The translations under genes were made by a program, and so were the position numbers. From the NCBI GenBank assembly GCA_946902985.2, contig OX336392.1, forward strand, positions 466,948,693 to 467,012,692: a DNA stretch of 64,000 nt, read 5' to 3'. The DNA is from Meconema thalassinum. Lineage: Eukaryota > Arthropoda > Insecta > Orthoptera > Tettigoniidae. Shown here piece after piece: positions 33,590-44,495 of this stretch. The notes under the pieces were generated by a model, which was given only the letters and a program-made list of their open reading frames with translations, did not search any database and was not told the DNA's origin. Numbering within the stretch: position 1 is the first letter of the stretch; each line of letters starts with the position of its first letter.

Positions 33590-33900
33590 GACGCGTTAAG
33601 CACGGTGCATGTGAGATCTGTGCTGGACAAAACGGAGGCAGACAGGTTTTTCTCCGGGTACTCCGGTTTTCCATGTCAAAATTTCATTCCAGCAACACTC
33701 TCCACTATCATTTCATTTCATCTGTCATTCATTTAATCATTGCCCCAGAGGAGTGCGTCAGGCCTCGGCAGCCGGCACAGTTCATATCCTCGCCGCTAGA
33801 TGGGGCCTTCATTCATTCCATTCCTGACCCAGTCGGAGACTGGAAGCAGGCTGTGGATTTTCAGGCACGGTGAACACCGGAGAAACCTGTTTCATGCAAC
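33590..33900 (+). repeat. Probable dispersed repeat of unknown class
   Basis: Contains GTGCTGGACAAAACGGAGGC, GGGTACTCCGGTTTTCC, CCCCAGAGGAGTGCGTCAGG and CAGCCGGCACAGTTC. I recall similar strings from other insect genomic repeats, but cannot name a family and see no ends. Confidence 0.35.
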
Positions 33901-33972
33901 TGGTTTCATGAAATGGGTTTCAAGAGACCTGTCGCATTGGAACATGCACACAGAAGCAACGGTTTTCCATCG

Positions 33973-34031
33973 GTTAGGAAGGTAGGGCCATGATTTTGTC
34001 GTCTTGGATTTCATGGCCCCACCTTCCTAAC
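33973..34031. repeat. Strong hairpin, 21-bp stem
   Basis: GTTAGGAAGGTAGGGCCATG at 33973 pairs with the inverted copy ending at 34031, with one mismatch over 21 bp and a 17-base loop. Confidence 0.7.
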
Positions 34032-34157
34032 GAGGACCATGCCCCCAAAGAATAATGAACCCGAAGGGTAACTAAATACAATGAAAATACAGTAACCATG
34101 CCTGTAGCCTTCAGGGGCAGATGACCTCGTAGTTCCCAACAATAACTAAGTTGTTAC

Positions 34158-34374
34158 CTCTCTGGATCCCCGAGTCAACGGCGGAAGTACTAGGACACGC
34201 TACCGGGGTCCCAGGGCTCTCTGCCAGGAAGTGACTAGCTCCTAATGTGTCACTCCACCTGCTAGTGCCGGTTAGTTCGGCGAGATCCACCTCTTCCGCG
34301 GTTTCCTCGTGAAGAGGAGATTCCTCCAACAGAAGTAGCTCTCCGTCTAATAAAGTATTTTCATTCTCATCAAT
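34158..34374 (-). other. Possible internal exon
   Basis: On the minus strand TCATCATTTCAG (acceptor-like) precedes a frame reading IDENENTLLDGELLLLEESP and on to DSGIQR, followed by GAG|GTAACA (donor-like). Acidic, serine-rich product without a recognised family. No neighbouring exon was found. Confidence 0.3.
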
Positions 34375-34439
34375 CTGAAATGATGACGTATGGAACAATA
34401 TTAGTTGTTTTGAAAGAGTTAATTCATCACAATTTGACA

Positions 34440-35960
34440 TACACAAATTTAGCTGCTACTTGTTGGCGATAAATCGAGCGCCTTTGATCCTTCCTACGGT
34501 GGTTTTATCATGATGGAGACACCTCTGTCTTTTGATTTGGCATATCCTTGTAGTTCAAAATATCCTGTCAGGAAGGTTTCTGTAGTTATTATCAAGTCTT
34601 TGTCTATCCATATTTCTTCAGGTGCTGAGCTGAAGCTACCCTTTAGTCCTTCTACGTTCCACAGTAACAGATTCAGTGGTGTGTTGGATTCTGTTTGGTG
34701 TCCATCCTTGGTAGTTGATGTGCTTCTTTTCTGGTTTTTCAGTTCTTCCGCGTTTTGTGGTTTCGTCCTGTCAGAATCTTGCGCCTTCAGGTCTGTCTCT
34801 CCGAAAAATATATTTCTTTACTAGTACTCCCGCCGGCCAGGCTTCAGCTTTGTTGACGCTCTCTAGTGATTCGTAGGGAATTCCTAGTTTAAATGCCTTA
34901 AGTCGTCCCCTGACATCTAGCTCTTCGCATTCAATGTCCCCCTTTACTCATTTCTTCTGTATGAAATCCTTTAATTTCTCTGCTGTGGTGGATTCGTAGA
35001 GCCTACCAATGGAGAGCCATGACATACGTGAGCCTGCTTTCAATTCAGTAGATTGAGTCTTGTTTCCGAGTATGTGTAGCCTTTGACGTTCTCTCCATCC
35101 GGCTTCCGTTGAGATGTCTTTTAAGTCTGTGTTGTTTGTTTGCAGTTCTTGTTCTTCTGTGTTGGAATTTTCTTGTATGACGTTCTGTTTTTCTGCGATA
35201 TTCTGTCCATATTGGTTTCGTTTCCTCTGTCGTCCCCTCCCTACTTCTGTGCTCCATGCCTCTGCTGGTTCTGTAGCCTCGTTGGGTTGATCTTGATCGT
35301 GTTGTATATGTGGTCTTGTCCAGCATTGTTGTAGGTTTCCTTGTTGTTGTAAGGGATTTTTGTCTTGTGTTGCTTCCTCAGTTTCAACTTTGTTTGTATT
35401 ATCTGGTTGTGTGTTGTTGGATATTTAGTGATTAGCGTTCCTTCTGCCACTTCGTTCGTACGCTATTGTCCCTTGTGGTTCACACTGAACATTATAGAGA
35501 GTATTCTGACTATTTTGTGTGTGTTGTCTGTCGCTTCTTTGGGATTTCGTGTTACGGCATGTGTGATGGTTGTCGTAACTCGACTTACGCTTTGATTAAT
35601 TCTCTCCTCTATTATTCCTTCTAGCTTATGTGAAATAAAATTCGTAATGTAATACATTTTTCTTTTGATGTCCGCTATGTCATCTATTTCTGCGGCTGTA
35701 CTCGGTGTTGCGTAGGTAACGTTATCTGCAGTGAGATAGTAAGTTAGGCATATGACCGACAGATGTCGGTGAACGTTGTCTGTCTCTAGTTTGTTGCCTC
35801 ATGATGTCAACAAATGGTACTATTTGTACCGCAGGGGGGTTCTCTTCTCCTTGCATGACGGCTGTTTGGATGTCCGTAACCTCGTTACGAGGATTCTCAT
35901 TGACATGAGCCTGTTCTTGCGCACTATAGATTTGACCGCCAGATGCCAGCAACGTTAGTT
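34440..35960 (-). pseudogene. Decayed LINE: ORF1 and start of the endonuclease
   Basis: Reading leftward from about 35950, frames shift repeatedly. A segment near 34950-34830 resembles a common LINE ORF1 C-terminus (RGRLKAFKLGIP, then AWPAGV). Near 34675-34500 an APE-endonuclease start is readable (LLLWNVEGLKGS, DLIITTETFL). No RT follows. An N-terminal piece with HVNENPRNEV lies at 35722-35952. Clade uncertain (CR1-like group). Confidence 0.55.
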
Positions 35961-35982
35961 AGTTATTGTTGTTTTAATGGCT

Positions 35983-36664
35983 CGTTCTCACGATGGCACT
36001 GATGTCACGACATTGCTGTCATGACATGAAATGTCACAGCAGTGAGTGCCATTGTCGGAACAGGTTTTGATGCCACCGTCACAGTGTCGTGGCAGTGGTG
36101 TCGCGTATTCAAAAGTTTTGATATGCGACACCGCGGCATCAGCGCTGTCGTGACACTTAATAACGTCAACACGCAATGCCGTCATGAGAACAGGTTTGTG
36201 CCAGTCGTGTCGTGATATTGCATCACTCGACCACGTGTATTGTGTGTAATTATATTATGGCTGCGTTTGATATTCTTCAGTTTCTGGAACACTATCAGCA
36301 ATATCCCTTTCTTAAGAGTTCCTCAAACATATTCTCGTCAATTCCTAGAAAACTGCTCAATGACCGAGAATCTTCCAATGCCAATTCTCTCAGTAACGTT
36401 TCAGATACGCCTAGTTTTCCTCTGCGTAGCATCCATTTTCTCACCCACACTTCTTTCTCCTTCTTCTTCCATGTTCTCTCCTCCAGAGCTATCAATTCTC
36501 CGACAACACTGGCAACGGCACAAACAACGTCCACCAAATTCCGCGAAAATGCCACGAAAACCCAAACTTCTGTACCTATCGTGTGAACAGGTAACTGTCA
36601 TGGCAGCGAATGCCGTGACATTCCATGACAGCAATGTCGTGACATCAGTGCCATCGTGAGAACG
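35983..36664 (-). mobile_element. PIF/Harbinger-type MITE with 41-bp perfect inverted ends
   Basis: CGTTCTCACGATGGCACTGA at 35983 and the same sequence inverted at 36664 stay identical for 41 bp, with imperfect pairing beyond. It is inserted in a SINE-type tail: GTTGTTTTAATGG on the left, AACTGCGAGGTCATCTGCCC on the right. The target duplication could not be settled. Confidence 0.75.
36295..36555 (-). pseudogene. N-terminal fragment of a PIF/Harbinger transposase
   Basis: An 86-codon frame with VRKWMLRRG, ETLLRELALED, SLSSFLGIDENMFEELL, the layout of the helical N-terminal part of Harbinger nucleases. The DDE domain is absent, so the MITE depends on a partner. Confidence 0.6.
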
Positions 36665-36669
36665 AACTG

Positions 36670-36885
36670 CGAGGTCATCTGCCCCTAATCAGCAAACGTT
36701 GTCTATCACTAGTGTGTTGCTGCATGGGGTCATCAGAGTTCGCTAGTTGTGCCGCAAGGGAATTGTGTTCCCCATGCTTGTCCGCTGGTTGGGTTTCTCT
36801 AACCTCATTACGAGAATTTTCATTGACATGCACAGTCTCATTTCCAATATTCTTATTGTAAAGAGCGGTTTCCATTTCTAAGAAA
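36670..36885 (-). pseudogene. Second LINE ORF1 N-terminal fragment, paralogous to 35722-35952
   Basis: Contains HVNENSRNEV and DRQR at the same spacing as HVNENPRNEV and DRQR in the fragment left of the MITE, but with many substitutions. It suggests an old related LINE insertion beside the first. Confidence 0.5.
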
Positions 36886-36892
36886 CTTTTTT

Positions 36893-37716
36893 TATTTTAT
36901 TTTATTAAGATTGATTATAGTCGCTTTAACTTAGATACCTTATCGCGACTCCTATAACTAGTCAGTACATTAAATATTGTAGATACATTAACAATAACAT
37001 GATAGGAACATTAATCCATTAATCCAGAGGAATATGAAAATATACAAGAACTGTGAATTGAACAGTCATATTTTGGAATATAAACCAGTGTCTTTGAAGA
37101 AATTGATGATTTGGTTACACAGGAGATGTGAGGGCTTCTTTAATCTTACCAGGAATGCCATGATGGTGGCGCCATCGGCTGTACTGTAGACAATTAGTGA
37201 TGATGTGCTTCACAGTCAGCACGCTGTTACATGTTGTGCAGATGGGAGGCTGTTTCTTCTCAAGAAGGTAGCTATGAGATATCTTGGAGTGACCTATCCT
37301 TATTCGGGATAGTAAGATTTGGTCTTGCCAGCGAAGGTGACGGACATCATATGGTATTTCAGAATCCGTATATATTTCACGAAGCTTACTGTTTGAGGTT
37401 TTAATCCAATTCGTCTTCCACTGTTGGTACAATTTAGTTTTAATGTAAGTAATAATGTCAGCATGTGGTGTAGCTGTTGTAGGATCACTTAAAGGAAGGT
37501 GCGTAGCTTCTTTAGCTGCCTGATCAGCGGATTCATTGCCCTGAATACCTCTGTGTGAGGGTATCCACACAAAGATCACTTGTTTACCTACATTCATGAT
37601 TTTGTTGAACAACTGTTGAATTTCTTGAACGAGAATGTGGGTCGGTAGGGGACTCGCTATTGAGGTGCACTTCTTGAGTCAGAAAAAATAATGAATGAGT
37701 TATTGCCGATACTTAT
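36893..37716 (-). pseudogene. I-clade LINE copy 2: RNase H and 3' end
   Basis: The minus frame (37612-37115) has VIFVWIPSHRGIQGNESADQ, HLRWQDQILLSRIRIGHS and CTTCNSVLTVKHIITNC, the end of RNase H and the zinc-type motif of an I-group ORF2. Upstream (37690-37613) FIIFSDSRSA is readable after a frameshift. The 3' UTR ends in AATAAAATAAAATAAAAAAA near 36893. It is cut at about 37716 by a Harbinger element. Probably the same insertion as 41880-44490 and 58554-58781. Confidence 0.7.
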
Positions 37717-38302
37717 GCCCCTTTCACATTGGGCCACTCGGGACGCGCGTTTGACTGCCAAGTCGCGCGTTCGCAAAACGCGCTAAAATATTGTTTGAGC
37801 CACTGCAAACGCGTGTATCCATCCCACCTCCTTCTTTCCAGTTCAGCCATGGATTTAGAGGAGATAGGTGTCGTAATTGGTGTGTACCTACTTCAAAAAC
37901 GAAAGAAACGCCGTGGAGAACGAAGATTTTGGATTCATCCTTTATTACGCGATCGATCTAATAAAGGATTATTTTACACTTTATATCATGATCTACGTCA
38001 AAATCCGGACAAGTTTTTCCTTTTCTCTCGCATGAGCATTGGTACGTTTGATGAACTCTTGCAGCGTTTGAAAGAAAATATCACTGGAGTTGGTTCCCCA
38101 ATGAGGGAAAGCATATCGGCAGAAGAAAAGTTAATTGTGACGTTAAGGTAAGTTAATGATAACAGATTTAATGTAATACATGTCTTTATTAATCACAACA
38201 CAATGTAGCAGCATAAAACATGTTTACAACAAACAGAGAATAACACAAAGTTATGTTTGTATCAATAGAAGCTTTAAGAGGCTATAATTGTTTAAAAAGT
38301 AA

Positions 38303-38931
38303 ATGATGATGATGATGATAATTGTTGTTTTAAGGGGCCTAACATCTAGGTTATCGGCCCCTGATGGTGTGGGTGATCGTGAAGATGAAAAATGAAATGT
38401 AAACTTAAAACTAAAACTAACTAATAAGGAAAAGAGGAGAGGATTGGAGAGGAGAGGAGAGGGGAGAGAGGAGAGGGTCCGCCCCAAAGAGAAGGGACAA
38501 AAGGGGAAAACGGACCCAGCTCAGGAATCCCTCGGGGTCGCCAACTCCCGAACTCACCAGCCGTGAGCCCCTGAGGGTGTAGCATTATCTACGGTGCACC
38601 AGAAGTGGTGGGGCTACATACACCCTGCCTCCTTAAGGGCCTAGAGCACAAGGCAGGAGGTAAAAGGAAGAGAAAAAGAAGGCTGACCCCTCGCAGAAGG
38701 AGGGTATCAGAAAAGATGAGACAAGGGCCAATTAAGGCGGGAAAGGAAGAGACTCCCTAGGCCTCGGATACCCTAATACCGTCGGGGTCAGAAGAGAACA
38801 AGAGTTGACCAAGTGAGGTCGACAGGAAAGAAGACAGAGAGGAGCCCGGCACAAGTAAGTGGAAGCAATGCAGACTCAGCTGGGGCCCCGTGGTCGCCAA
38901 CCTACGCCCACAAGATGTGAGCCCCTGGGGG
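38303..38931 (-). repeat. SINE-like copy in the Harbinger intron, internally deleted
   Basis: Standard tail and head, but part of the second monomer is replaced by a GGAGAGGAGA-type run (about 38430-38475). No target duplication is evident. Confidence 0.85.
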
Positions 38932-38935
38932 ACGT

Positions 38936-39895
38936 AGATATTGAGAACCATCTAAATATTTCAGATGATCGACAGGTTGGATTCTTATTTATGTACTATT
39001 ACATGAAGATTATTGTGTACGTGTGGTATTCAAACTTCAATCGCATGATTAGGATACAAGAAGTAAAAACGAGATTTTAAAATTTCGCACAGCTGCCACC
39101 TTGTGGTTATCAAAACAATAGAAATAAATTAGATGCCAATGGATGAATATTTGTATAATCATTTAACGTGCAAAGTTCCACTGCATTCTGATGATTAAAT
39201 CACGAGAAACGTCCAATTGAGTATTTATACTTCGCATCGCCGCCATGTTGGATTTGCGCTCACCAGGTTACTGAAAGACCTATAGGTGAACTTATGTTCA
39301 TATCCTCTATGAACATTAAAAAAAATCAGTTTGATTGCTGTAAAGGATTCGTAGATTTGAGAACCGCCGAAATATTTCGGATGCTCGCCATTTTGGATTG
39401 TTTTATGTATAGGCCATAGAGTTGTGTACCATTAAAGGAAAAATAATGCGTAGCTTCATTATTCAAACTTTCACTTCGATCGCATGATTACGACACAAGA
39501 AATAAAAACATAATATTAAAATTTCGCACAGCCGCCATCTTGAGGTTATGTAAACAATTTAACTAAATTAGATGCCATTGTATTACAATATGTATAATCA
39601 TTTATTGTACCACATTTCACTGCGCTCAGATGGTTAAATCAAGAGAAAAGTCTATTAAAATGTTTCAACTTCGCTTGGCCGCCATGTTCGTTTTGTACTT
39701 GACAGGTTTTTGAAAAGTATATAGATAAACGTGTAACAGTCCCCTTTATCTTCGTACAAAATTTCAGGGTGATATCTGTAATGGTTTCGGAGATATAGAA
39801 TGCCAGTGAAATACTTTGCACAGCCGCCATTTTGAGGTTATGTGAACAATTGAACGAAATTGGATGCCAGTGCATGATTTTATTAGGGACACACA
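38936..39895 (+). repeat. ~450-bp tandem repeat, about 2.2 units, in the Harbinger intron
   Basis: CGCATGATTA.GA.ACAAGAA.TAAAAAC, AAAATTTCGCACAGC.GCCA and GATGCCA recur near 39040-39140, 39480-39560 and, partially, 39820-39870. The GTAGAT.TTGAGAACC start recurs at 38934 and 39351. Ends in a (CA)n run (39892-39930). Confidence 0.75.
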
Positions 39896-39949
39896 CACAC
39901 ACACATCTCACACACACGCACACATACACGGACAAAAGGTGATCTCATA

Positions 39950-39979
39950 AGCCTATTTTTTCTAAATTGAAAATAGGCT
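39950..39979. repeat. 10-bp perfect stem hairpin
   Basis: AGCCTATTTT and AAAATAGGCT are separated by 10 bases, between the tandem repeat and the 3' end of the MADF/BESS gene. It may be a terminator-like or chance structure. Confidence 0.5.
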
Positions 39980-40101
39980 AAAAATGACATATTACAAAAG
40001 CACGAAAAAATGTAAGAGTAAAAATTACTCCATTATGTGTAAATGTCATGAGGCTGGACAATTCTCAACATTATTATAAAAAATTGACACTGGAAACCCA
40101 A

Positions 40102-40900
40102 TTACTGATAAAAATTGTCAATCTCACTCTCTGAGCCACCGTTCGAATTCGATCCCACTGACGCTTCTACTGGTGATATTACTTGTTGGTGTTCATCAAA
40201 ACGAGGTGCAGAAGTAAGGGTGTGGAAACGTTTTTGGCCCTCTGTAGGACGCAGAGAAGTAAGCTCATGGAAGGATGTGGAGGGTGGCATGATATAATAG
40301 TTATGCTGTTCCGGAAACTCACGAAAAGTTGGTTGAAGGAGCATATTCTGCTGATTTCCAGTGTTAGGAAGGTGGGAGTAATGAGGAATTGAAATTGCAG
40401 GTACACTCCTACATGCTTCGTCTATGACCTTCATTATGTTCATACGGACACTGAGTTTTGAGGATTCTGGTACTTTTTTTAACGGTTCCAAAAGAGATAA
40501 CAAGAATAATCGGTCCCCATCATTTTCTTGGAGATTTTCTAACGCTGTACGCTGGTTGATCCCGGTTTTTAGAACATCCACCAATTGTTCAACTTCCGCC
40601 GACACATTGTCATTTCTCTTCTTCTTCTTCTTCTTCTTTTGTGGCGGTGTAGCCCTCGGTTCAGATGGTATTTCCGCACCATCTATTGTTGTTGACGCAT
40701 CATCAATACTTTCCTCGTCAAGACTACCGGAATGGTGTTTGCTTTTCACAACTGGCTTTAAAAATGACAGCTGATGGTAGTAAACATATGGAGATTTTTG
40801 TTTCGCTGCTGTTCCGTTTTTTTTTGTTGGCAAGCCGTTGGCTCTCTCTCACATAGCAGTCTCGAAGACTCTTCCATTTTCGCTGCAACACTCGGCCTGT
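40102..40900 (-). pseudogene. MADF/BESS accessory protein of the Harbinger element
   Basis: Minus-strand reading starts after an acceptor-like GTGTTACAG (about 40900) with VLQRKWKSLRDCYVRESQRL, the second half of a MADF (Myb/SANT-like) domain. It shifts frame at an A9 run (40817-40825) and continues with SPYVYYHQLSFL and a basic stretch. A BESS motif then follows (DRLFLLSLLEPLKKVPESSK), typical of MADF/BESS proteins, and the frame ends at 40102. Harbinger elements often encode such a DNA-binding partner that recruits the nuclease. The first half of MADF is not found. The single A-run shift could be a sequencing error. Confidence 0.7.
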
Positions 40901-41879
40901 AACACAGTGCACGTCTTGTATAGGGCCTTTTATAAGAAATAACCCCGTCGCAGCAAACGTGCATACCTGTACATAAATGTCTATAAGCTACATTCAATAT
41001 TCTACGTTACAATTTATTTTCAGGTATCTTGGAAGTGGGTGTACCATGACCGACTTGCATCTTCACTTCCGACTTGGAACATCAACCGTAAGCAAGATAA
41101 TAGAAGAAGTCTGTCAACAGCTATGGAAAACAATGAAAAATGATTGTCTGAAACCTCCAGATACCGAGCAGTGGAACTGTATCGCTGAAGGGGGGCTTTA
41201 GATGGCAAACATGTGCGTATTGTAAAGCCTAATGACAGTGGCTCAATTACAAGCACTACTTCTCAGTGGTTCTATTAGCCATGTGTGACGCAAACTATCT
41301 ATTTACTTTTGTCGATGTTGGGGCTTATGGGAAGGAAAGTGATTCCACAGTTTTCAAAGAGAGTGCTTTGCACAAAGCAATTACAAATAATAACTTAAAA
41401 TTTCCAGAAGCAAAACGAATTCCTGACCAAGAAACTAACGAAACACTACTGCCCTACTTAATTGTGGCTAATGAAGCCTTTGTGCTGTTAGGGCATGTTA
41501 TGCGGCCCTTTCCCAGAAAAGGTTTAACAGTTAGAAAATAGGTGTACAACTACCGACACTGCAGGGCACGTCGGTTTATAGAGTGTTCATTTGGACTTCT
41601 GAGTAACAAATGGAGGATTTTCCATCGGCCTATGAATGTAGGCATTGTTCTGGCGGAAGACATTGTAAAAGCCTGATGTATCCTTCACAACTTTGTAAGG
41701 AAAAGAGAAGGATACAACTTTGAAGAAACTTTGAACGTTAATGGTTTCCAAGATGTAAGTTTTGATACTTTAAGCCGTGGAACAGCAGAAGCAATCACTA
41801 TCAGGGACAAGTTCGCAGCATACTTCGATAGCGAAGAGGGTGAACTTGAATGGCAGTACCGTGTTATTTAATTGTATAT

Positions 41880-43070
41880 ATAGAATATGTGGGAATTTGT
41901 CGAACCTAAGAAGGACCTTTGTATTTACCACTTATTCTTTGGATTTTATTTCACATGACTTTTTGTGGAGTTTGAGAGGTAATAGAGGAAACAAATGTTA
42001 ACCAAGAGGTTTTCTTGCTTAATTTTATTGTTTTTCTTGCTATGGCACGATATTTCTGAAAATTGATTTTGTTTTCGGGCGTAGGATTTCTTTTGTAGAG
42101 ATAGAAGGCATGTTTTTTTTATGGACTCTTTGCATGAGTCATTCCACCAGGGTACCGTTTTCTTCGAGGGTTTCATAGTTAGTATAGGGATACTCTCTTG
42201 TGCAGATGTAATTATTACGTCAGTGAAGTCTTGGATAATATCATTGATGTGTTTAGAAGGAAATTTATGTGTTGGGGTTAAGTCATTTGAATGATTATTT
42301 GCAGTCGCTTTAAATTTTTCCCAATCTGCCTTATTTACATTCCATTGAGAGCACTGAGGGTTTGAGGCGTTGCCTGAAGGATTTTCACAATCGTTAATGA
42401 TAATGGGGAAGTGATCACTTCCTTGTAGAGTGGAATAAACCGACCAGTTGAAACATGCAGCTACATCTGGCGTGCAAATAGTTAAATCTATGTTACTAAA
42501 TGTTCCATGGGCTGCATCAAAATGGGCTGGAGCAGTTGAGTTTAGAAAAACGAGGTCGAATTCTTCCAGTAGCTTCTCGTGCATCAGTGTTTCTACTACC
42601 CCATAAACTTTTGTGGCTATTAAAATCGCCCATCAATATGAAGAGTTTTGGGAGTTGATGTAAAAGATGTTTCAAGTCATCAATGTGAAATGTACAGCTG
42701 GTAGGAAGATAAATATTACACACACACACACACACACACACAGAGAGAGAGCTTGTGGTAAATTCAATAGGAGTGCAACTGCTTCTAAATCAGTATCTAA
42801 AGGAACTTCTTGGTGATTTAGATTATTTCTAACATAGGTAGCAACGCCTCCACTTGCATGGTTGGCATTAACTCTGTTTTTATGGTATACACTGAACTGT
42901 ATTAAATTGGTAACAAGGTTGTCCCGGAAATTTGTTTCTTGAAAACACAGCACTGAGGGCTGATGTTTATGAAGTAGAAGCTGTAAGTACTCGAACTGGG
43001 ATCGGAAACTGTTGAGGTTCCCATTGAAATAATGTGAGCGCCATAATGACAGACAGCTGCAGAAGAATTA
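41880..43070 (-). pseudogene. I-clade LINE copy 2: ORF2 endonuclease
   Basis: Minus-strand frames include LCFQETNFRDN, HASGGVATYVRNNLN, FILMGDFNSHKSLWGS, HGTFSNIDLTICTPD, SDHFPIIIND and VPWWNDSCKESI, an APE endonuclease with several shifts. Near 41960-41900 VMNK/KIQRISGK-like residues mark the linker to RT, which is then missing. A (CA)n expansion (42719-42742) lies inside the domain. Confidence 0.75.
42719..42750 (+). repeat. (CA)n(GA)n microsatellite inside the endonuclease frame
   Basis: A (CA)12-like run followed by GAGAGAGA. On the coding strand it inserts CVCVCV-type residues between the LNLPQA and NIYLPT parts of the endonuclease. Confidence 0.9.
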
Positions 43071-43375
43071 TTTTCATCATTAGTCTATACAATGGTAGTT
43101 GAGTCATCACTGCAGAAATCGGGATTTGAACTGTTTGTTTCATCTCGGTCTTGATTGACGGCCTTAAGTCGTTTCTTCACTATTCGGGTACTTCTGTTCT
43201 TTATGGATTTTTCGGTGTAGTGAGGGTACAGCTTCTGAAAAGCTAGAACTAAACCCTCTAGGTCTTGAGTGTAATTAGAAGCAATTGTTGTTATGTCACT
43301 AACTCCAACGCTCTTTTCAAGAAAGGATTGGAGCTGTGAGACTGCGGGTCAGCTTCCAAAACCTGTTTAACTGGT

Positions 43376-44490
43376 TTAACTGGTTGTAGCTATATCCTCT
43401 GTCTTTGGTTTTTTAGAACTTTGTTTTGACGTGTGGTTCCCAATATGTTCAAACGTACGAGGCTGAGTCGGTAGTGTAAGTATTTTACTATCAAGGTCTT
43501 TGAGATCAGTGGTTTCACTGCAGGAGAGCGATATTGGCCTCTTTGAATCAGTATGAGGCACTGCAGACGATATTTGGGCAGATGCCAGTTCAATTGAGGA
43601 AGGAGAATGAAGGTTATATTCTAAGGAACACTGAGAGGTTGTAGATGTGGCAGCTGGCTGAAGGGTAACTTCTGAGGAGATACTGGTGACATTTTTTTTG
43701 ACAGGGTGTTTCCAACTTTTGTGTATCCTTTTTAAGTTCCGGGAATGCCGCGGGAGTGAGCTTGTTATGGGAGTGGATGTTTTGATTAAGTGAGTGGTCA
43801 TCGTTTATTTCTGCATTATTACAGGACAGTGTCTAGCTAGGTGCCCCTCAGCTTTACAATGAAAGCAGGTGGGGGAGTCAGAAGATAAATAAATCCAGTT
43901 TGGGTCGTGTGGCCTCCTGAGAGGCCGAGTGCAGGTCTTTCTATTCGACGCCCGTGGGCGACCTGCGCGAATAAATCCAGTAATTTGTACTTTCATGTTC
44001 GATTTGGAGTGATTCTGGAAGTTTAGGAAAGTCTTCGTTTTGGACATAAATCTGCCTCCGAAAACTGAGTATGTGAGAAAATCCGGGGATTGATAGTCCT
44101 GCTCTTATGGGAGATATCTTAGACATTAGTTTAATGCCAAGCTTGAGAAACTCTTCTTCAATGACGATGTTAGGGATTACAGGGCAAACATTAGATAGAA
44201 TGACTCGTTTGTTTTGGGTGAGGAGTGGTCTTATTTCTAGAGACACACTATTTATAAGAACCTTTGGGTGTTTTGAAATTAATTCTTCAACACACTTCTT
44301 ACTGGCAAGAAAAATACAGATTCTTCCGTTAGATATCCGTGAGAAGAATCGAATATTGGTAGGGTTAGTCAGTTTTCCAATTGCTAGTACATAATCTGTA
44401 ATACTAATGCCATCACAGGATTCAATAACAATAGCTTGGTCTTTGGTAGGATAGGCTTGTGCTGCAGCTGAATAACTTAACCTTGATTTG
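43376..44490 (-). pseudogene. I-clade LINE copy 2: ORF1, main part
   Basis: Starting at 44490, directly after the Gypsy target duplication, minus frames read KSRLSYSAAAQAYPTK, VLAIGKLTNPTNIRFFSRIS, VILSNVCPVIPNIVIEEEF, then after a shift CFHCKAEGHLARHC (a CX2CX4HX4C knuckle) and a long S/T/P-rich tail. Only one knuckle is clear. The N-terminus lies beyond the Gypsy element at 58554-58781. Confidence 0.75.
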
Positions 44491-44495
44491 TTAGG

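Larger units (their letters stand above)
37849..41871 (+). pseudogene. HARBI1-like Harbinger nuclease, two exons
   Basis: Exon 1 (37849-38147) encodes FWIHPLLRDR, LFYTLYHDLR, SRMSIGTFDELL. It ends AG|GTAAGT. Exon 2 starts at 41024 after TTATTTTCAG and continues in phase with YLGSGCTMTDLHLHFRLG. DDE motifs are readable in order: DGKHVRIVKPND (near 41203), VDVGAYGKESDSTVF (near 41310-41350), RRFIECSFGLLSNKWR (near 41570-41615). Lesions include deletion/frameshift around 41190-41255 and in-frame stops near 41540 and 41675. Final stop 41869-41871. The protein would cut and rejoin transposon ends, normally together with a Myb/MADF partner. Confidence 0.75.
37717..41876 (+). mobile_element. PIF/Harbinger element with two opposed genes, decayed
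   Basis: Holds a two-exon nuclease gene (plus) and a MADF/BESS gene (minus) inside its intron. The left end is likely around CCCCTTTCACATTGGGCC (37718). I could not find the matching inverted end on the right, where I-clade LINE sequence begins after 41876, so the right end is probably lost together with part of the LINE. A SINE-like copy and tandem repeats enlarge the intron. Confidence 0.65.
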
